64,000 nt of DNA, taken from positions 27,718-91,717 of the forward strand of contig CAYYEZ010000042.1 of assembly GCA_964471225.1 (NCBI GenBank), written 5' to 3'. The stretch's first letter is position 1. Every line of letters begins with the position of its first letter. Source of the DNA: JAGVJT01 sp964471225. Lineage in GTDB: Bacteria; Pseudomonadota; Gammaproteobacteria; Legionellales; Legionellaceae. Of the stretch, positions 9,160 through 18,562 are shown piece after piece. Under the pieces are notes generated by a model. That model was not told the DNA's origin and searched no databases. It worked only from the letters and a program-made list of their open reading frames with translations. The position numbers were made by a program, and so were the translations under genes.

Positions 9160-10115
9160 CCACGCCTTGGGTATTACTGCTACTTCCTATGCCTTATCTT
9201 GTTTGGCGCTTTTTGCCCGCTATAATGACTCAACCAGGGCAAGCACTTATTGTGCCTTTCTTTGAGGGTTTAAAAAAGATTTATCAAATGAACTCTCGTC
9301 ACACAAAATTGCCGATCTGGCTCTGGGGCACGTGGTGTCTTGTCGTATTTGCATGCTCAGGACCACGCTTTGTTGGAGAGCCAACCGCATTGACCCGAGA
9401 AGGGCATCACATCATGTTAGCACTCGATATCTCAGGAAGCATGGCACTTGATGATATGATTGTTCAAAACCGACGCTATCAACGACTCGAGGTGGTCGAA
9501 TATGCAGCGAAATCTTTTGTCAAACAACGCCCAAACGATAAGATTGGCTTAGTTCTCTTTGGCTCGAAAGCGTATTTGCTTACGCCGTTAACGTACGATA
9601 AAAAGCATATTTTATCAAGACTTGAAGACGCTTCTGTGGGACTTGCAGGCCAAGCAACTGCAATAGGCGATGCGATCGGCCTTAGCATCAAGCATCTTAA
9701 AAAAACACCACAGGAAGGGCGTGTGTTGATTCTACTAACCGACGGCGTCAACAACGCGGGTATACTTTCACCAGACAAAGCCGCAGAGCTTGCTCAACAG
9801 GAAAAAATTAAAATTTATACCATTGGATTAGGCGCTGAATCAGAGACATTTGGACCTTTTGGCATGATGAGACCCCAAATTGATTTGGATGAAGAAACAC
9901 TTAAAAAAATTGCTCAAACAACTCACGGCAAATATTTTCGTGCGACAGATCTTCACTCCTTACAACATATCTACGCACTTATTAACCAAATTGAAACGGT
10001 GAAACAAAATGAAGCCCAAATTCGTCCACAACAAGAATACTATCCTTGGCCATTGGCCATTGCTTGTTTCTTATTTATTGTCGGGATAACTTTTTCAAGG
10101 GTTAGACACACATGA
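9147..10115 (+). CDS. batA: BatA-like VWA domain membrane protein
   Basis: A 322-residue protein with an N-terminal membrane segment, a second one at about residues 57-71, a VWA domain and a C-terminal membrane helix. The metal-ion-dependent adhesion site is intact (DISGS at residues 94-98). The ATG at 9147 has CGGAG six bases upstream and gives the usual BatA N-terminus (FELATPWVLLLLP); an upstream in-frame GTG at 9120 is less likely. It overlaps the DUF4381 gene by 13 bases and batB by four. BatA and BatB probably interact through their VWA domains in the periplasm. Confidence 0.9.
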   Translation: MFELATPWVLLLLPMPYLVWRFLPAIMTQPGQALIVPFFEGLKKIYQMNSRHTKLPIWLWGTWCLVVFACSGPRFVGEPTALTREGHHIMLALDISGSMALDDMIVQNRRYQRLEVVEYAAKSFVKQRPNDKIGLVLFGSKAYLLTPLTYDKKHILSRLEDASVGLAGQATAIGDAIGLSIKHLKKTPQEGRVLILLTDGVNNAGILSPDKAAELAQQEKIKIYTIGLGAESETFGPFGMMRPQIDLDEETLKKIAQTTHGKYFRATDLHSLQHIYALINQIETVKQNEAQIRPQQEYYPWPLAIACFLFIVGITFSRVRHT

Positions 10116-11038
10116 TGACACTTCATTTCCTAAGACCCTACTGGTTATTCGGTTTTTTGCTACTTTTTACTCTGGTTTTGTACTGGTTAAAAAAACCAGC
10201 CTCATTAAGAACACTACAACATATTTGCGATACGCATCTTCTTCCTCATTTAATTCAAACGACAGCAACACAAAGTAGAAAGATCTGGGTTTTTCCAGTA
10301 ATAAGTTTATCGTTCATTCTTGTCAGCTTGTCAGGCCCTGCGTTTGTCAAGCTCCCTGTTCCCATTTTTAAATCTGAGCGAGCACATGTGGTCGTCGCCG
10401 ATTTTTCAAGCACGATGCTCGCAGAAGACATTGTACCGAATCGCCTACAACGCGCTAAATTTAAACTTCATGATTTATTTCAAGAAGAAGATCACAGTGG
10501 GCAATTTGGCCTTGTTGTCTACTCCGGTGAGGCTTTCATCGCAGCACCACTCACTGATGACACACACACCATCGATACATTGTTAGACTCGCTCACACCC
10601 GATATCATGCCCGTCAGTGGCAACCATCTCGAAAGTGGTTTATTAGAGGCACAAAAAAGTATCAAACAAGCGGGTTTTTCAGAGGGAAGTATTTTAGTCA
10701 TCACCGCGGAAACCCCCTCTCCTTTGGCAATTGAAACAGCGGGACAACTCGCCAAGAAAAATATTTCTGTCTCTATCCTACCACTTTTACCCGAACAAAA
10801 ATTGAATCCATCTTTTGAAGCATTCGCTTCCAAGGGACATGGTAAAGTTTATTCGTTTCAAGAAACCTCGAGTGACATATTGTCATGGGAAAAAGATACA
10901 AAAGCCTCCTCTTATCAAACAATCGATACAGATCAATTTCCACGCTGGCGTGATGATGGTCGTTGGTTTTTAATCCCAGCCCTTCTTTTTATGATCCCTT
11001 TATGTAGAAAAAATTTTTTTACAGGGGGTTACCAATGA
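10112..11038 (+). CDS. batB: BatB-like VWA domain membrane protein
   Basis: A 308-residue protein with the BatB pattern: N-terminal membrane segment (FLRPYWLFGFLLLF), second membrane segment before the VWA domain, and a C-terminal membrane helix. The metal site reads DFSST at residues 97-101, a conservative DxSxT variant of the usual DxSxS, so metal binding is probably kept. The rest of the domain is diverged from BatA. It is coupled to batA and batC by four-base overlaps. Two adjacent ATG codons (10112 and 10115) could both serve as start. Confidence 0.85.
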   Translation: MMTLHFLRPYWLFGFLLLFTLVLYWLKKPASLRTLQHICDTHLLPHLIQTTATQSRKIWVFPVISLSFILVSLSGPAFVKLPVPIFKSERAHVVVADFSSTMLAEDIVPNRLQRAKFKLHDLFQEEDHSGQFGLVVYSGEAFIAAPLTDDTHTIDTLLDSLTPDIMPVSGNHLESGLLEAQKSIKQAGFSEGSILVITAETPSPLAIETAGQLAKKNISVSILPLLPEQKLNPSFEAFASKGHGKVYSFQETSSDILSWEKDTKASSYQTIDTDQFPRWRDDGRWFLIPALLFMIPLCRKNFFTGGYQ

Positions 11039-11868
11039 GATTGCTTTACTTACTGCTGCTATCTTGCACTACGATTCAAGCCTTTGCTTGGAATTGGCAG
11101 GATTTGTGGGCCACAAGAGATCAGCAAGGAGCAAGGTACTTAAAAGAGCAAGCTTATAAAAAAGCAGAAGAAACTTTTGAGCAACCTGATTGGCGAGCAA
11201 CTGCAGCTTATCGTGCGCAAGATTTTGAAGCGGCAAGTACGGCTTTTGGTCAACTTGATACAGCTGATGGTTACTATAATCAAGGAAATGCACAAGCTCA
11301 ACTTGGACAATACCAGGCCGCACTCGAATCGTATCAAAAAAGCCTGAAGTTACGCCCTCAAGATAAAGACACGCTCCACAATAAAAAAATCATTGAAGCA
11401 TTGCTCGAAAAAGAAAAAAATAACGAACAAAATAAGCAACAGCAAGACCAAAAAAATCAAGATCAGTCTGCAGAAAAAAATGATCATCAAACGCAAGAGG
11501 ATCAAAACGATAAGGCAGAGGAAAAATCCTCTCAAGAAAATGAGAGACAAACTAAAGGCAATCAGCAAGATCAAAATAAACAAAATCCTCAGTCAAGCCA
11601 ACAAGATGAGAAAACAAAGCCTCACGAAGACGCTCGCACAGAACAACCTGATCAAAAACCACAAGAAAATCAAGACACACCAGATCAAGAAAACAAAAAT
11701 CAAGAGCAATCGGACTCACAAGAGCCCCAACCCACGCCCTCAAGCGCTGAAAACTATCAGTCCACTGATCAATGGCTAAATATGATCCCGGATGATCCGG
11801 GCGGGCTCTTAAGACAAAAATTTCTACGTGACCATCGACGCCGAGCGAATGGAGAAACAAACTCATGA
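11035..11868 (+). CDS. batC: BatC-like TPR protein with long low-complexity region
   Basis: A 277-residue protein with a signal peptide (about residues 1-19), one or two tetratricopeptide motifs at about residues 60-115 (GYYNQGNAQAQLGQYQAALE is a clear TPR) and a strongly biased Gln/Asn/Lys/Glu/Asp stretch at about residues 125-240. The C-terminus regains complexity (DQWLNMIPDDPGGLLRQKF), a motif typical of BatC-type proteins. The low-complexity region is probably a flexible periplasmic linker. It sits between batB and batD with four-base overlaps. Confidence 0.85.
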   Translation: MRLLYLLLLSCTTIQAFAWNWQDLWATRDQQGARYLKEQAYKKAEETFEQPDWRATAAYRAQDFEAASTAFGQLDTADGYYNQGNAQAQLGQYQAALESYQKSLKLRPQDKDTLHNKKIIEALLEKEKNNEQNKQQQDQKNQDQSAEKNDHQTQEDQNDKAEEKSSQENERQTKGNQQDQNKQNPQSSQQDEKTKPHEDARTEQPDQKPQENQDTPDQENKNQEQSDSQEPQPTPSSAENYQSTDQWLNMIPDDPGGLLRQKFLRDHRRRANGETNS

Positions 11869-13535
11869 AAAAAAATTTTCATTTTTTACAAAGCATGACG
11901 TATCTTTTTATTTATATTTTTCTCATGATTACTGCTTCAACAGCATTTTCAACTATCACCGCAGAAATCGAGCCCAACCAGGTTAACTTGGGTGACTCAT
12001 TTGAGCTCACATTGACGATGGATGGCGTCAGCTCGCATCACACTCCAGATCTATTAGGGTTACAACGTGATTTCGAAATCAGCGGGACACAACATCGAGT
12101 CTCAACAACCATTATCAATGGGCAGATGGAAACCGTGAATCAATGGGGATTCGTTCTGACTCCGAAACGCGCAGGGAAACTCAATATTCCCCCGATACAT
12201 ATTGGCAATGAGGAAAGTAACGCATTAACCATTGAGGTTTCTTCTCAAGGACAAGTGACCTCACAATCTTCGCCGAAACACTCACCAGTCAATATCTCGA
12301 CCGACAAGAGATTACAAATTCAAACGAAAGTGAGTGTCAAAGAGCCATATATTAATCAACAGATTCTCGTTACAGTGAAATTAATTCACCAAGATCAATT
12401 ACTTGACGCAAATTATCAACCGCCCACACTGAAAGATGCGTTACTTTTACCTCTCGGAGACGGCGAACAATATCAACTTGTTGAAAAAAATCAGATTTTT
12501 ACTGTAGAAGAGCAACACTATGCTTTATTTCCACAAAAATCCGGTACACAAATGATCACCGGTGCAAATTTTCAGGCTTTAGTTTACCGTGGATTACCAC
12601 AACGTGTTCAAGTCAAAGGAAAACCAACCCTGCTCAACGTAAAATCCATTCCGAAAAACACACAAGCTAAACAATGGCTACCTGCAAAATCTGTTTTACT
12701 CTCTGAAGAATACAGCTCAGAAAATAATAATTTTGACGTCGGAGCAACACTGACTAGAACGATTAAAATCGAAGCTCGTGCATTGCCTTCAGAATTACTT
12801 CCTACCTTAAAAGCAGAGCCTAATGATCATTTTGGCGTTTACCCTGAAAAACCCATCACTAAAAATAGCATCCATAAGCAAGATGTCGCTGGGATTAAAA
12901 CATTGCGCATTACTTATCTTTTAAATCAACCCGGAGAAGTCACTCTACCTCGCTATTCACTCACCTGGTTTAACACGAGCACAGGCAAAGAGGAAATCAC
13001 CCAGCTACCTGAAAAAACACTACATATCAGCGGTGGCGCGATAAAAGAAAAGCCCGTCTCTAGAAAAGAAACACCAAAATCCGAAAAAACCAAGCCATCA
13101 TCCTTCAGTTCCAGTAAACCTGCTGATAAAACACCTTGGTTCATTGCTTTAAGCTTGGGTATCGCATGGCTTTTAACACTGATCGTTTTTGTCTACTATA
13201 AAAAGCATCCACGAATCAAAAAACAAAAAAATCAAACGTTGGAAAAATTACGCCACGCGTGTGAGCACAACGATCCCTCGGCTACACGCACCGCATTAAT
13301 TGCCTGGGCTCAATCAATCTGGCCCAAACATCCTCTCTTAAATCTTGATGATCTAAAAAAACAAGTCGAGAATGACGACTTCAAGCAAGCTATTTCTAAT
13401 CTGTCTGAAGCCTTATACAGCAAACAATTATCTACGATATGGAAGGGTGACACACTTTGGCATTGCGTGAAAACTTATCGGAAAAAATCTCAAAAAAATT
13501 ACTCTTCTCGCTTTTTACCTAAAATCAACCCTTAA
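11865..13535 (+). CDS. batD: BatD-like protein
   Basis: A 556-residue protein with a signal peptide, a long beta-rich periplasmic region (immunoglobulin-like repeats; the start AEIEPNQVNLGDSFELTLTM is characteristic), one membrane helix at about residues 424-444 and a short cytoplasmic tail. This is the BatD 'oxygen tolerance' architecture, and it closes the MoxR-Bat operon. It probably forms a periplasmic scaffold with BatA/B/C. The adjacent 66-base gap to the next gene shows no clear terminator, so transcription may continue into the accessory trio. Confidence 0.86.
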   Translation: MKKNFHFLQSMTYLFIYIFLMITASTAFSTITAEIEPNQVNLGDSFELTLTMDGVSSHHTPDLLGLQRDFEISGTQHRVSTTIINGQMETVNQWGFVLTPKRAGKLNIPPIHIGNEESNALTIEVSSQGQVTSQSSPKHSPVNISTDKRLQIQTKVSVKEPYINQQILVTVKLIHQDQLLDANYQPPTLKDALLLPLGDGEQYQLVEKNQIFTVEEQHYALFPQKSGTQMITGANFQALVYRGLPQRVQVKGKPTLLNVKSIPKNTQAKQWLPAKSVLLSEEYSSENNNFDVGATLTRTIKIEARALPSELLPTLKAEPNDHFGVYPEKPITKNSIHKQDVAGIKTLRITYLLNQPGEVTLPRYSLTWFNTSTGKEEITQLPEKTLHISGGAIKEKPVSRKETPKSEKTKPSSFSSSKPADKTPWFIALSLGIAWLLTLIVFVYYKKHPRIKKQKNQTLEKLRHACEHNDPSATRTALIAWAQSIWPKHPLLNLDDLKKQVENDDFKQAISNLSEALYSKQLSTIWKGDTLWHCVKTYRKKSQKNYSSRFLPKINP

Positions 13536-13601
13536 GCGCGTTGACGCCAACCCAATCGACAGATACACTCAAAACCGATTTCCTAATCCACTTAATAAAC
13601 G

Positions 13602-14510
13602 ATGGAATATTACTACGCCTTTCAACTCAACATCGCTTCAGAGCTCGCATTTCCTGAGCTTCAAGCAGGCTATCCTCTAGCTGAAGTTGATTGCTCCATT
13701 CGTATCGGTCATGTTAGCTCGACCGGACTTGAGACACCAACACATAAGACACCCTTTTATCAAGTTGCACGGAATCAATTTTGGCTATCTATTCCTGATA
13801 TCGGACGTTTTGAGGTTAAAAATGGGCGAACTATTACCATTGAGCCGGATGCCCTCGTAGATAAAGCAAGCTTACGTTTATTTATTTTAGGACCCTGCTT
13901 AAACGCACTGTTGTTACAACAAGGATACTACATATTAAATGGCGATGTATTTTCAGTTAATCAGCAACATGCTTGCGCTATTATAGGGCATAGTGGTGTT
14001 GGAAAATCAGTATTAACTCAAGCTCTATTGAATCAAGATCTCTCTCTACTTTCTAGCGGCTTATGTGTGATCAACTCAACCGGGCAAGTACAGTCTGGTT
14101 ATCCACGAATTCAACTCTGGACAGATGCGATCAGACTTTTATCGCTTGAAAAACCTGAGCAACGCATTCGTCCATTGCTAGAAAAATGGTACGTTACTGC
14201 TGATCATCATTTTTGCAACAAGGCTCAACCGCTGCGCTCGATTTATTTATTACATACACATAACAAACCTGACGTATCATTTACACCCGTAAAAGGCTTT
14301 GCAAAATTTAATCAACTCAGAAGCTATACAGCACACCAGTCCCTGATAGAGCATTTAGTTGATTTTCGTCAATATCAATTGCGAGGGACTTCGCTTGCGA
14401 ATCAGATTCATATCACAAAAATTGCTCGTCCTGATCATGGAAATACGGTCAAAGCACTTGTTGAACATATCTCTCTTGATTTAAAAGGACTCTCTCATGA
14501 GCACGCATAA
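13602..14510 (+). CDS. HPr-kinase-like P-loop protein, probably with altered active site
   Basis: A 302-residue protein resembling the HPr serine kinase/phosphorylase C-terminal fold that also occurs in peptide-tailoring kinases of lasso peptide clusters. The P-loop GHSGVGKS is at residues 129-136, and the later SGYPRIQLWTDA segment matches the PGYPRLKLWPD motif of that group. The acidic pair normally following the P-loop helix (LLADD or ISDDV) is replaced by LLSSG around residue 151, so phosphotransfer may be weakened or lost. It overlaps the sulfotransferase gene by 14 bases; a PqqD-like gene follows. No HPr or PTS gene is nearby. Family assignment is by motif only. Confidence 0.65.
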   Translation: MEYYYAFQLNIASELAFPELQAGYPLAEVDCSIRIGHVSSTGLETPTHKTPFYQVARNQFWLSIPDIGRFEVKNGRTITIEPDALVDKASLRLFILGPCLNALLLQQGYYILNGDVFSVNQQHACAIIGHSGVGKSVLTQALLNQDLSLLSSGLCVINSTGQVQSGYPRIQLWTDAIRLLSLEKPEQRIRPLLEKWYVTADHHFCNKAQPLRSIYLLHTHNKPDVSFTPVKGFAKFNQLRSYTAHQSLIEHLVDFRQYQLRGTSLANQIHITKIARPDHGNTVKALVEHISLDLKGLSHEHA

Positions 14511-15363
14511 TACATCTGGTATTTATTGGCTTGCCTCGTACCCCAAATCCGGAAACACATGGTTTCGTATCGTTTTAGCCAATCTACTCAAACAAGGCCC
14601 TATCGATATTAATCAATTTTCAACAGGAAAAATTGCGAGTAGCCGTCCTTGGATTGAAGAAGCTCTTGGTTTCGACAGTGCTTACCTAACTCACGATGAG
14701 CTTGATCAACTCAGGCCGGGCATTTATACGTGGTTAGGAGAAACACTTTCAGAACCCGCTTATCATAAAATTCATGACGCTTATACTTTCGTCAATGATA
14801 CACCTCTTTTACCCAAAGCAGGGTGCTTAGGTGCGTTATACTTCATTCGCAACCCCTTAGATGTGGCTATTTCCTATGCACATCACGCTTCAAAATCCTT
14901 TGATGAAATTATTGTTGAAATGTCACAGCCAGACGCCGCGTTTTGCAAAAATAAATTTCGATACAATCCACAAATACGTCAGCACTTGCTTTCTTGGTCA
15001 GCACACGCGAAAAGCTGGATTGATAATCAAGACATCCCAGTTCACACACTGCGTTACGAGGATATGAAAAACGCATCTCTTGAAACATTTACGCAGGCTT
15101 TTCAATTTTTAGGCCTAAATCCGTCCCCTGACGCTTTAACAATCGCACTGGAAAATGCACGTATCGATAAATTACAAGCACAAGAGGAACAAGACGGATT
15201 TCGAGAGAAACCCTTCCAAATGAAGCGATTTTTTCGAAAAGGGATCGTTGGGGATTGGCAAAATCTCTTAACAGAAACACAGATCTTTCGTATCATCGAA
15301 AACCATCGTGAAATGATGGAAAGATTCGGCTACCTGAATGCCGATGGCACCCCTAAATTGTGA
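14497..15363 (+). CDS. PAPS-dependent sulfotransferase family protein
   Basis: A 288-residue soluble protein with the 5'-phosphosulfate loop YPKSGNTW at residues 15-22 and a 3'-phosphate site resembling YFIRNPLDVAISY. Both binding elements of the cytosolic sulfotransferase family are present, along with the C-terminal RKGIVGDW segment (KxGxxGDW) that closes over the cofactor. It would transfer sulfate from PAPS to an unknown acceptor. It is coupled to the kinase-like gene and followed seven bases later by the PqqD-like gene, suggesting a peptide or small-molecule acceptor. Confidence 0.85.
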   Translation: MSTHNTSGIYWLASYPKSGNTWFRIVLANLLKQGPIDINQFSTGKIASSRPWIEEALGFDSAYLTHDELDQLRPGIYTWLGETLSEPAYHKIHDAYTFVNDTPLLPKAGCLGALYFIRNPLDVAISYAHHASKSFDEIIVEMSQPDAAFCKNKFRYNPQIRQHLLSWSAHAKSWIDNQDIPVHTLRYEDMKNASLETFTQAFQFLGLNPSPDALTIALENARIDKLQAQEEQDGFREKPFQMKRFFRKGIVGDWQNLLTETQIFRIIENHREMMERFGYLNADGTPKL

Positions 15364-15370
15364 GGAACAC

Positions 15371-15658
15371 ATGGAAAAATTCACTGAGACAACTTATTTT
15401 AGTGTTCAACCAGATGTCTTGTACACGATGATTGATGATGAGGCTGTGTTAATGCGTGGCCAAGATAATACGCTTTATGGTGTTAACGCCGTTGCGACAG
15501 AAATTTGGCAGCAATTAAGCACACAACCCATGACGCTTCAGATGCTCAGCGCGTATCTTCTTGAGCATTTTGATGTAGAAGCCAATGAGTGCTTTAATGA
15601 CACAACCGCGCTACTTGAGAAGCTTCTTGAAGAAAAATTAATCTACATCATCGATTAG
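15371..15658 (+). CDS. PqqD-like (RiPP recognition element) protein
   Basis: A 95-residue protein with the PqqD fold signature: VLYTMIDDEAVLMRG (beta hairpin), then LYGVNAVATEIWQQL, then a helix-turn-helix-like half. Such domains bind leader peptides of ribosomally made, modified peptides and present them to enzymes. The ATG at 15371 has GAGG five bases upstream; an earlier in-frame codon would give 106 residues without family support. It forms a unit with the kinase-like and sulfotransferase genes. No precursor peptide or lasso cyclase gene is visible in the window. Confidence 0.78.
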   Translation: MEKFTETTYFSVQPDVLYTMIDDEAVLMRGQDNTLYGVNAVATEIWQQLSTQPMTLQMLSAYLLEHFDVEANECFNDTTALLEKLLEEKLIYIID

Positions 15659-15681
15659 AACATGGTATACTCTGACCTATT

Positions 15682-16293
15682 ATGAGTCATACTAAAGTTT
15701 TACGCGGGATTTCTTGCATTCACATCAGTTTGATTGTGTTAAGCAATATTCTGGTGCAATTTCCTTTTGAGCTTTTTGGGCTTCATACCACGTGGGGCGC
15801 TTTTTCTTATCCACTGATTTTTATCACAACAGATTTGACCACGCGTCTACTCGGCGCCGCATCGGCACGGAAAGTTATCTTCAAAAGCATGATTCCCGGA
15901 TTAGTTGTGTCTTTTTTGTTGGCATCAGTATTTAATCAAGATACCTATAAAATTGGTATTTTTTACGAATTACCTTTGCGTATTGCACTGGCTTGTTTTT
16001 CTGCCTACGTCATAGGCCAACTGCTCGATGTTTTTGTCTTTCAGCGTGTCCGGCAAAGTACATCTTGGTGGTTTGCCCCCGTACTTGCAACAACAACTGG
16101 CAATATTATTGATACTTTTACGTTTTTTACATTAGCATTTTATCAATGTCATCATCCTTTTCTTAAGATACATTGGTATGAAATCGCATGGGTCGATTTT
16201 GGGGTAAAAACAATTAGCTTATTAGCATTTATACCTCTTTACGGTGTAATATTAAACCTTTGTCTACACTACCGACTATCGTTATCTCGCTGA
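15682..16293 (+). CDS. yhhQ: Queuosine precursor (7-cyano-7-deazaguanine) transporter YhhQ
   Basis: A 203-residue inner-membrane protein with about six membrane segments. LGFHTTWGAF-type (here GLHTTWGAFSYPLIFITTDL) and GNIIDTFTFF motifs match the YhhQ/QueP family that imports preQ0/preQ1 for tRNA queuosine synthesis. The closing ALVDYCFK-type segment appears as AWVDFGVK. It starts 24 bases after the PqqD-like gene and ends 22 bases before parC, so it may be co-transcribed with parC. Confidence 0.88.
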   Translation: MSHTKVLRGISCIHISLIVLSNILVQFPFELFGLHTTWGAFSYPLIFITTDLTTRLLGAASARKVIFKSMIPGLVVSFLLASVFNQDTYKIGIFYELPLRIALACFSAYVIGQLLDVFVFQRVRQSTSWWFAPVLATTTGNIIDTFTFFTLAFYQCHHPFLKIHWYEIAWVDFGVKTISLLAFIPLYGVILNLCLHYRLSLSR

Positions 16294-16315
16294 CCGATTT
16301 GAATGAGGAGTTTTC

Positions 16316-18562
16316 ATGAACGCAATCCTTACCGAGCGCCAACCGCTTACGGTCTTTACTGAAAAAGCGTATTTGGATTACTCCATGTACGTCATTTTGG
16401 ATCGTGCTCTGCCTCATCTCGCGGATGGCTTCAAGCCTGTGCAGCGCCGCATCATCTATGCCATGTCAGAGCTGGGGCTAAAAGCCTCCGCCAAACATAA
16501 AAAATCGGCACGAACTGTAGGGGATGTCTTAGGTAAATTTCATCCACATGGAGATAGTGCGTGCTACGAAGCCATGGTATTAATGGCTCAACCCTTTTCC
16601 TACCGTTATCCTTTTATTGATGGTCAAGGAAACTGGGGCTCTGCAGATGATCCAAAATCATTTGCAGCCATGCGTTATACCGAAGCACGTCTTTCGCCTT
16701 ATGCTGAAATTCTACTTTCTGAGCTGCAACAGGGCACAGTAGAGTGGGTTGATAATTTTGATGCGACATTGCACGAACCTGCTTTATTACCTGCGAGACT
16801 CCCCAACGTGCTTTTAAATGGTGCAACAGGAATCGCAGTTGGTATGTCTTGTGATATTCTGCCACATAATTTAACCGAAGTAGCTAATGCATGTATTCAT
16901 CTTTTAGATTACCCAGAGGCAACACTTGAAACATTGATGAGTTTCATCCCAGGCCCCGATTTTCCAACGCGTGCTGAAATCATCACATCTAAAGAAGCCA
17001 TACGTGCATTATATGCGGAAGGAAATGGCTCTATCAGGATGAGAGCGATTTACGAGATCGAGAAAAACCATGTCGTAATCACAGCGCTACCTTATCAAGT
17101 CTCAGGCGCGAAAATCATCGAGCAAATCGCGCTTCAAATGCAGCAAAAAAAATTACCAATGATAGAGGACTTACGTGACGAATCAGATCATGAACACCCT
17201 ACTCGTTTAGTCATTGTGCCACGCTCCAATCGGATTGACATCGACAGCATGATGTCGCACTTATTTGCCACGACCGATTTAGAAAAAAGCTATCGCGCCA
17301 ACTTTAATATGATTGGGCTTAACGGTAAGCCTTCCGTGAAAAATCTCTTAACGATTCTCAACGAATGGCTTATTTATCGCTTAGACACCGTCAAAAAACG
17401 CCTAACACATCGCCTGGAGCAGGTATTAGAACGATTACATATTCTAGATGGTCTCTGGATAGCTTATCTCAATATTGATGAGGTCATTGCGATTATTCGT
17501 CAAGAAGAAAACCCGAAACAAGTTCTCATGGCACGTTTTGAGCTCTCAGCAGTTCAAGCTGATGCTATTTTAGATCTTAAATTAAGACATTTGGCCAAAC
17601 TTGAAGAAATTAAATTACGTACAGAGCGAGATGAATTGACTCAAGAACGTGATGCCTTACAGCAAATTTTAGCAAGTAAAACAAAACTCAAAGCTCTCGT
17701 AAAAAAAGAACTCACTCGCGATCGTGATCAATATGGTGATACAAGAAAATCACCTATCGTCACACGTAACGACGCACAAGCTCTAAAAGAGGAAGACATT
17801 CTGCCAAATGAGCCAATCACCGTTGTTCTTTCTGAAAAAGGATGGATTAGAGCGGCAAAAGGTTGGGATATCGACGGCACAACACTCAGTTATAAGACAG
17901 GCGATGCTTTCAAAATACAAACGACGGCTCGGAGTAATCAGCAAATCGTTTTTTTTGACAGTGAAGGTAAAGTCTACTCTTTGCCCGGTCACACACTCCC
18001 CTCTGCTCGAGGACAAGGAGAGCCTCTCACAGGTAAACTAAACCCGGCAGACGGCGCGTCGTTTGATGCTCTAATCAGCGGAGACCCCAATGACTGGGTT
18101 CTGATTTCAACTGATGTCAGCTATGGATTTATCACACAATTAGGAGAGCTACACGTTAAAAATCGTAATGGTAAGGCTTGCTTAAAATTACCTGAACACG
18201 CCAAAATAATGCCTATTCGAGCAATTGCTTCACGTGAAACAGATTTAATTGCTTGCGTGTCCAATACTGGAAAGCTCCTAATTTTCCCAGCAAATGAGCT
18301 TCCTGTGCTGAGTCGAGGGAAAGGCAATAAACTGATGAATATCCCGACACGCACCGCCGTAACGCGACAAGAGCTTATCGTAGAAGTAATTGCATTCGAT
18401 CCTAAAGACACACTGATAGTGCATGCCGGAAAACGACACCTATCACTCGGCGAACAAGACAGAGAGACCTACTTGGGTAAACGAAGTCAACGCGGTCATA
18501 ATCTACCTAGGGGCTTTCAGCAAGTCACGGCACTTCGAGTCCAAGCTAAAGAGAGCAGCTGA
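16316..18562 (+). CDS. parC: DNA topoisomerase IV subunit A
   Basis: A 748-residue type IIA topoisomerase subunit. The breakage-reunion domain carries the active-site tyrosine in AAMRYTEARLS (Tyr121), and the quinolone-determining region keeps the wild-type Ser81 and Glu85 (HPHGDSACYE). The C-terminal beta-pinwheel region has ParC-type degenerate blades rather than a GyrA box. ParC/ParE decatenates daughter chromosomes. A GAGGAG ribosome-binding site lies upstream of the ATG. Length matches E. coli ParC (752). parE is not in the window. Confidence 0.95.
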   Translation: MNAILTERQPLTVFTEKAYLDYSMYVILDRALPHLADGFKPVQRRIIYAMSELGLKASAKHKKSARTVGDVLGKFHPHGDSACYEAMVLMAQPFSYRYPFIDGQGNWGSADDPKSFAAMRYTEARLSPYAEILLSELQQGTVEWVDNFDATLHEPALLPARLPNVLLNGATGIAVGMSCDILPHNLTEVANACIHLLDYPEATLETLMSFIPGPDFPTRAEIITSKEAIRALYAEGNGSIRMRAIYEIEKNHVVITALPYQVSGAKIIEQIALQMQQKKLPMIEDLRDESDHEHPTRLVIVPRSNRIDIDSMMSHLFATTDLEKSYRANFNMIGLNGKPSVKNLLTILNEWLIYRLDTVKKRLTHRLEQVLERLHILDGLWIAYLNIDEVIAIIRQEENPKQVLMARFELSAVQADAILDLKLRHLAKLEEIKLRTERDELTQERDALQQILASKTKLKALVKKELTRDRDQYGDTRKSPIVTRNDAQALKEEDILPNEPITVVLSEKGWIRAAKGWDIDGTTLSYKTGDAFKIQTTARSNQQIVFFDSEGKVYSLPGHTLPSARGQGEPLTGKLNPADGASFDALISGDPNDWVLISTDVSYGFITQLGELHVKNRNGKACLKLPEHAKIMPIRAIASRETDLIACVSNTGKLLIFPANELPVLSRGKGNKLMNIPTRTAVTRQELIVEVIAFDPKDTLIVHAGKRHLSLGEQDRETYLGKRSQRGHNLPRGFQQVTALRVQAKESS

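Noticed and set aside
11393..11779. Lys/Ile-rich 128-residue frame within batC
   Set aside because: It is an alternative-frame reading of the biased Gln/Asn/Lys repeat region of BatC; composition is not protein-like.
13536..13601. Short precursor peptide gene before the kinase-like gene
   Set aside because: No start codon with ribosome-binding site and leader-like sequence is present in the 66 bases.
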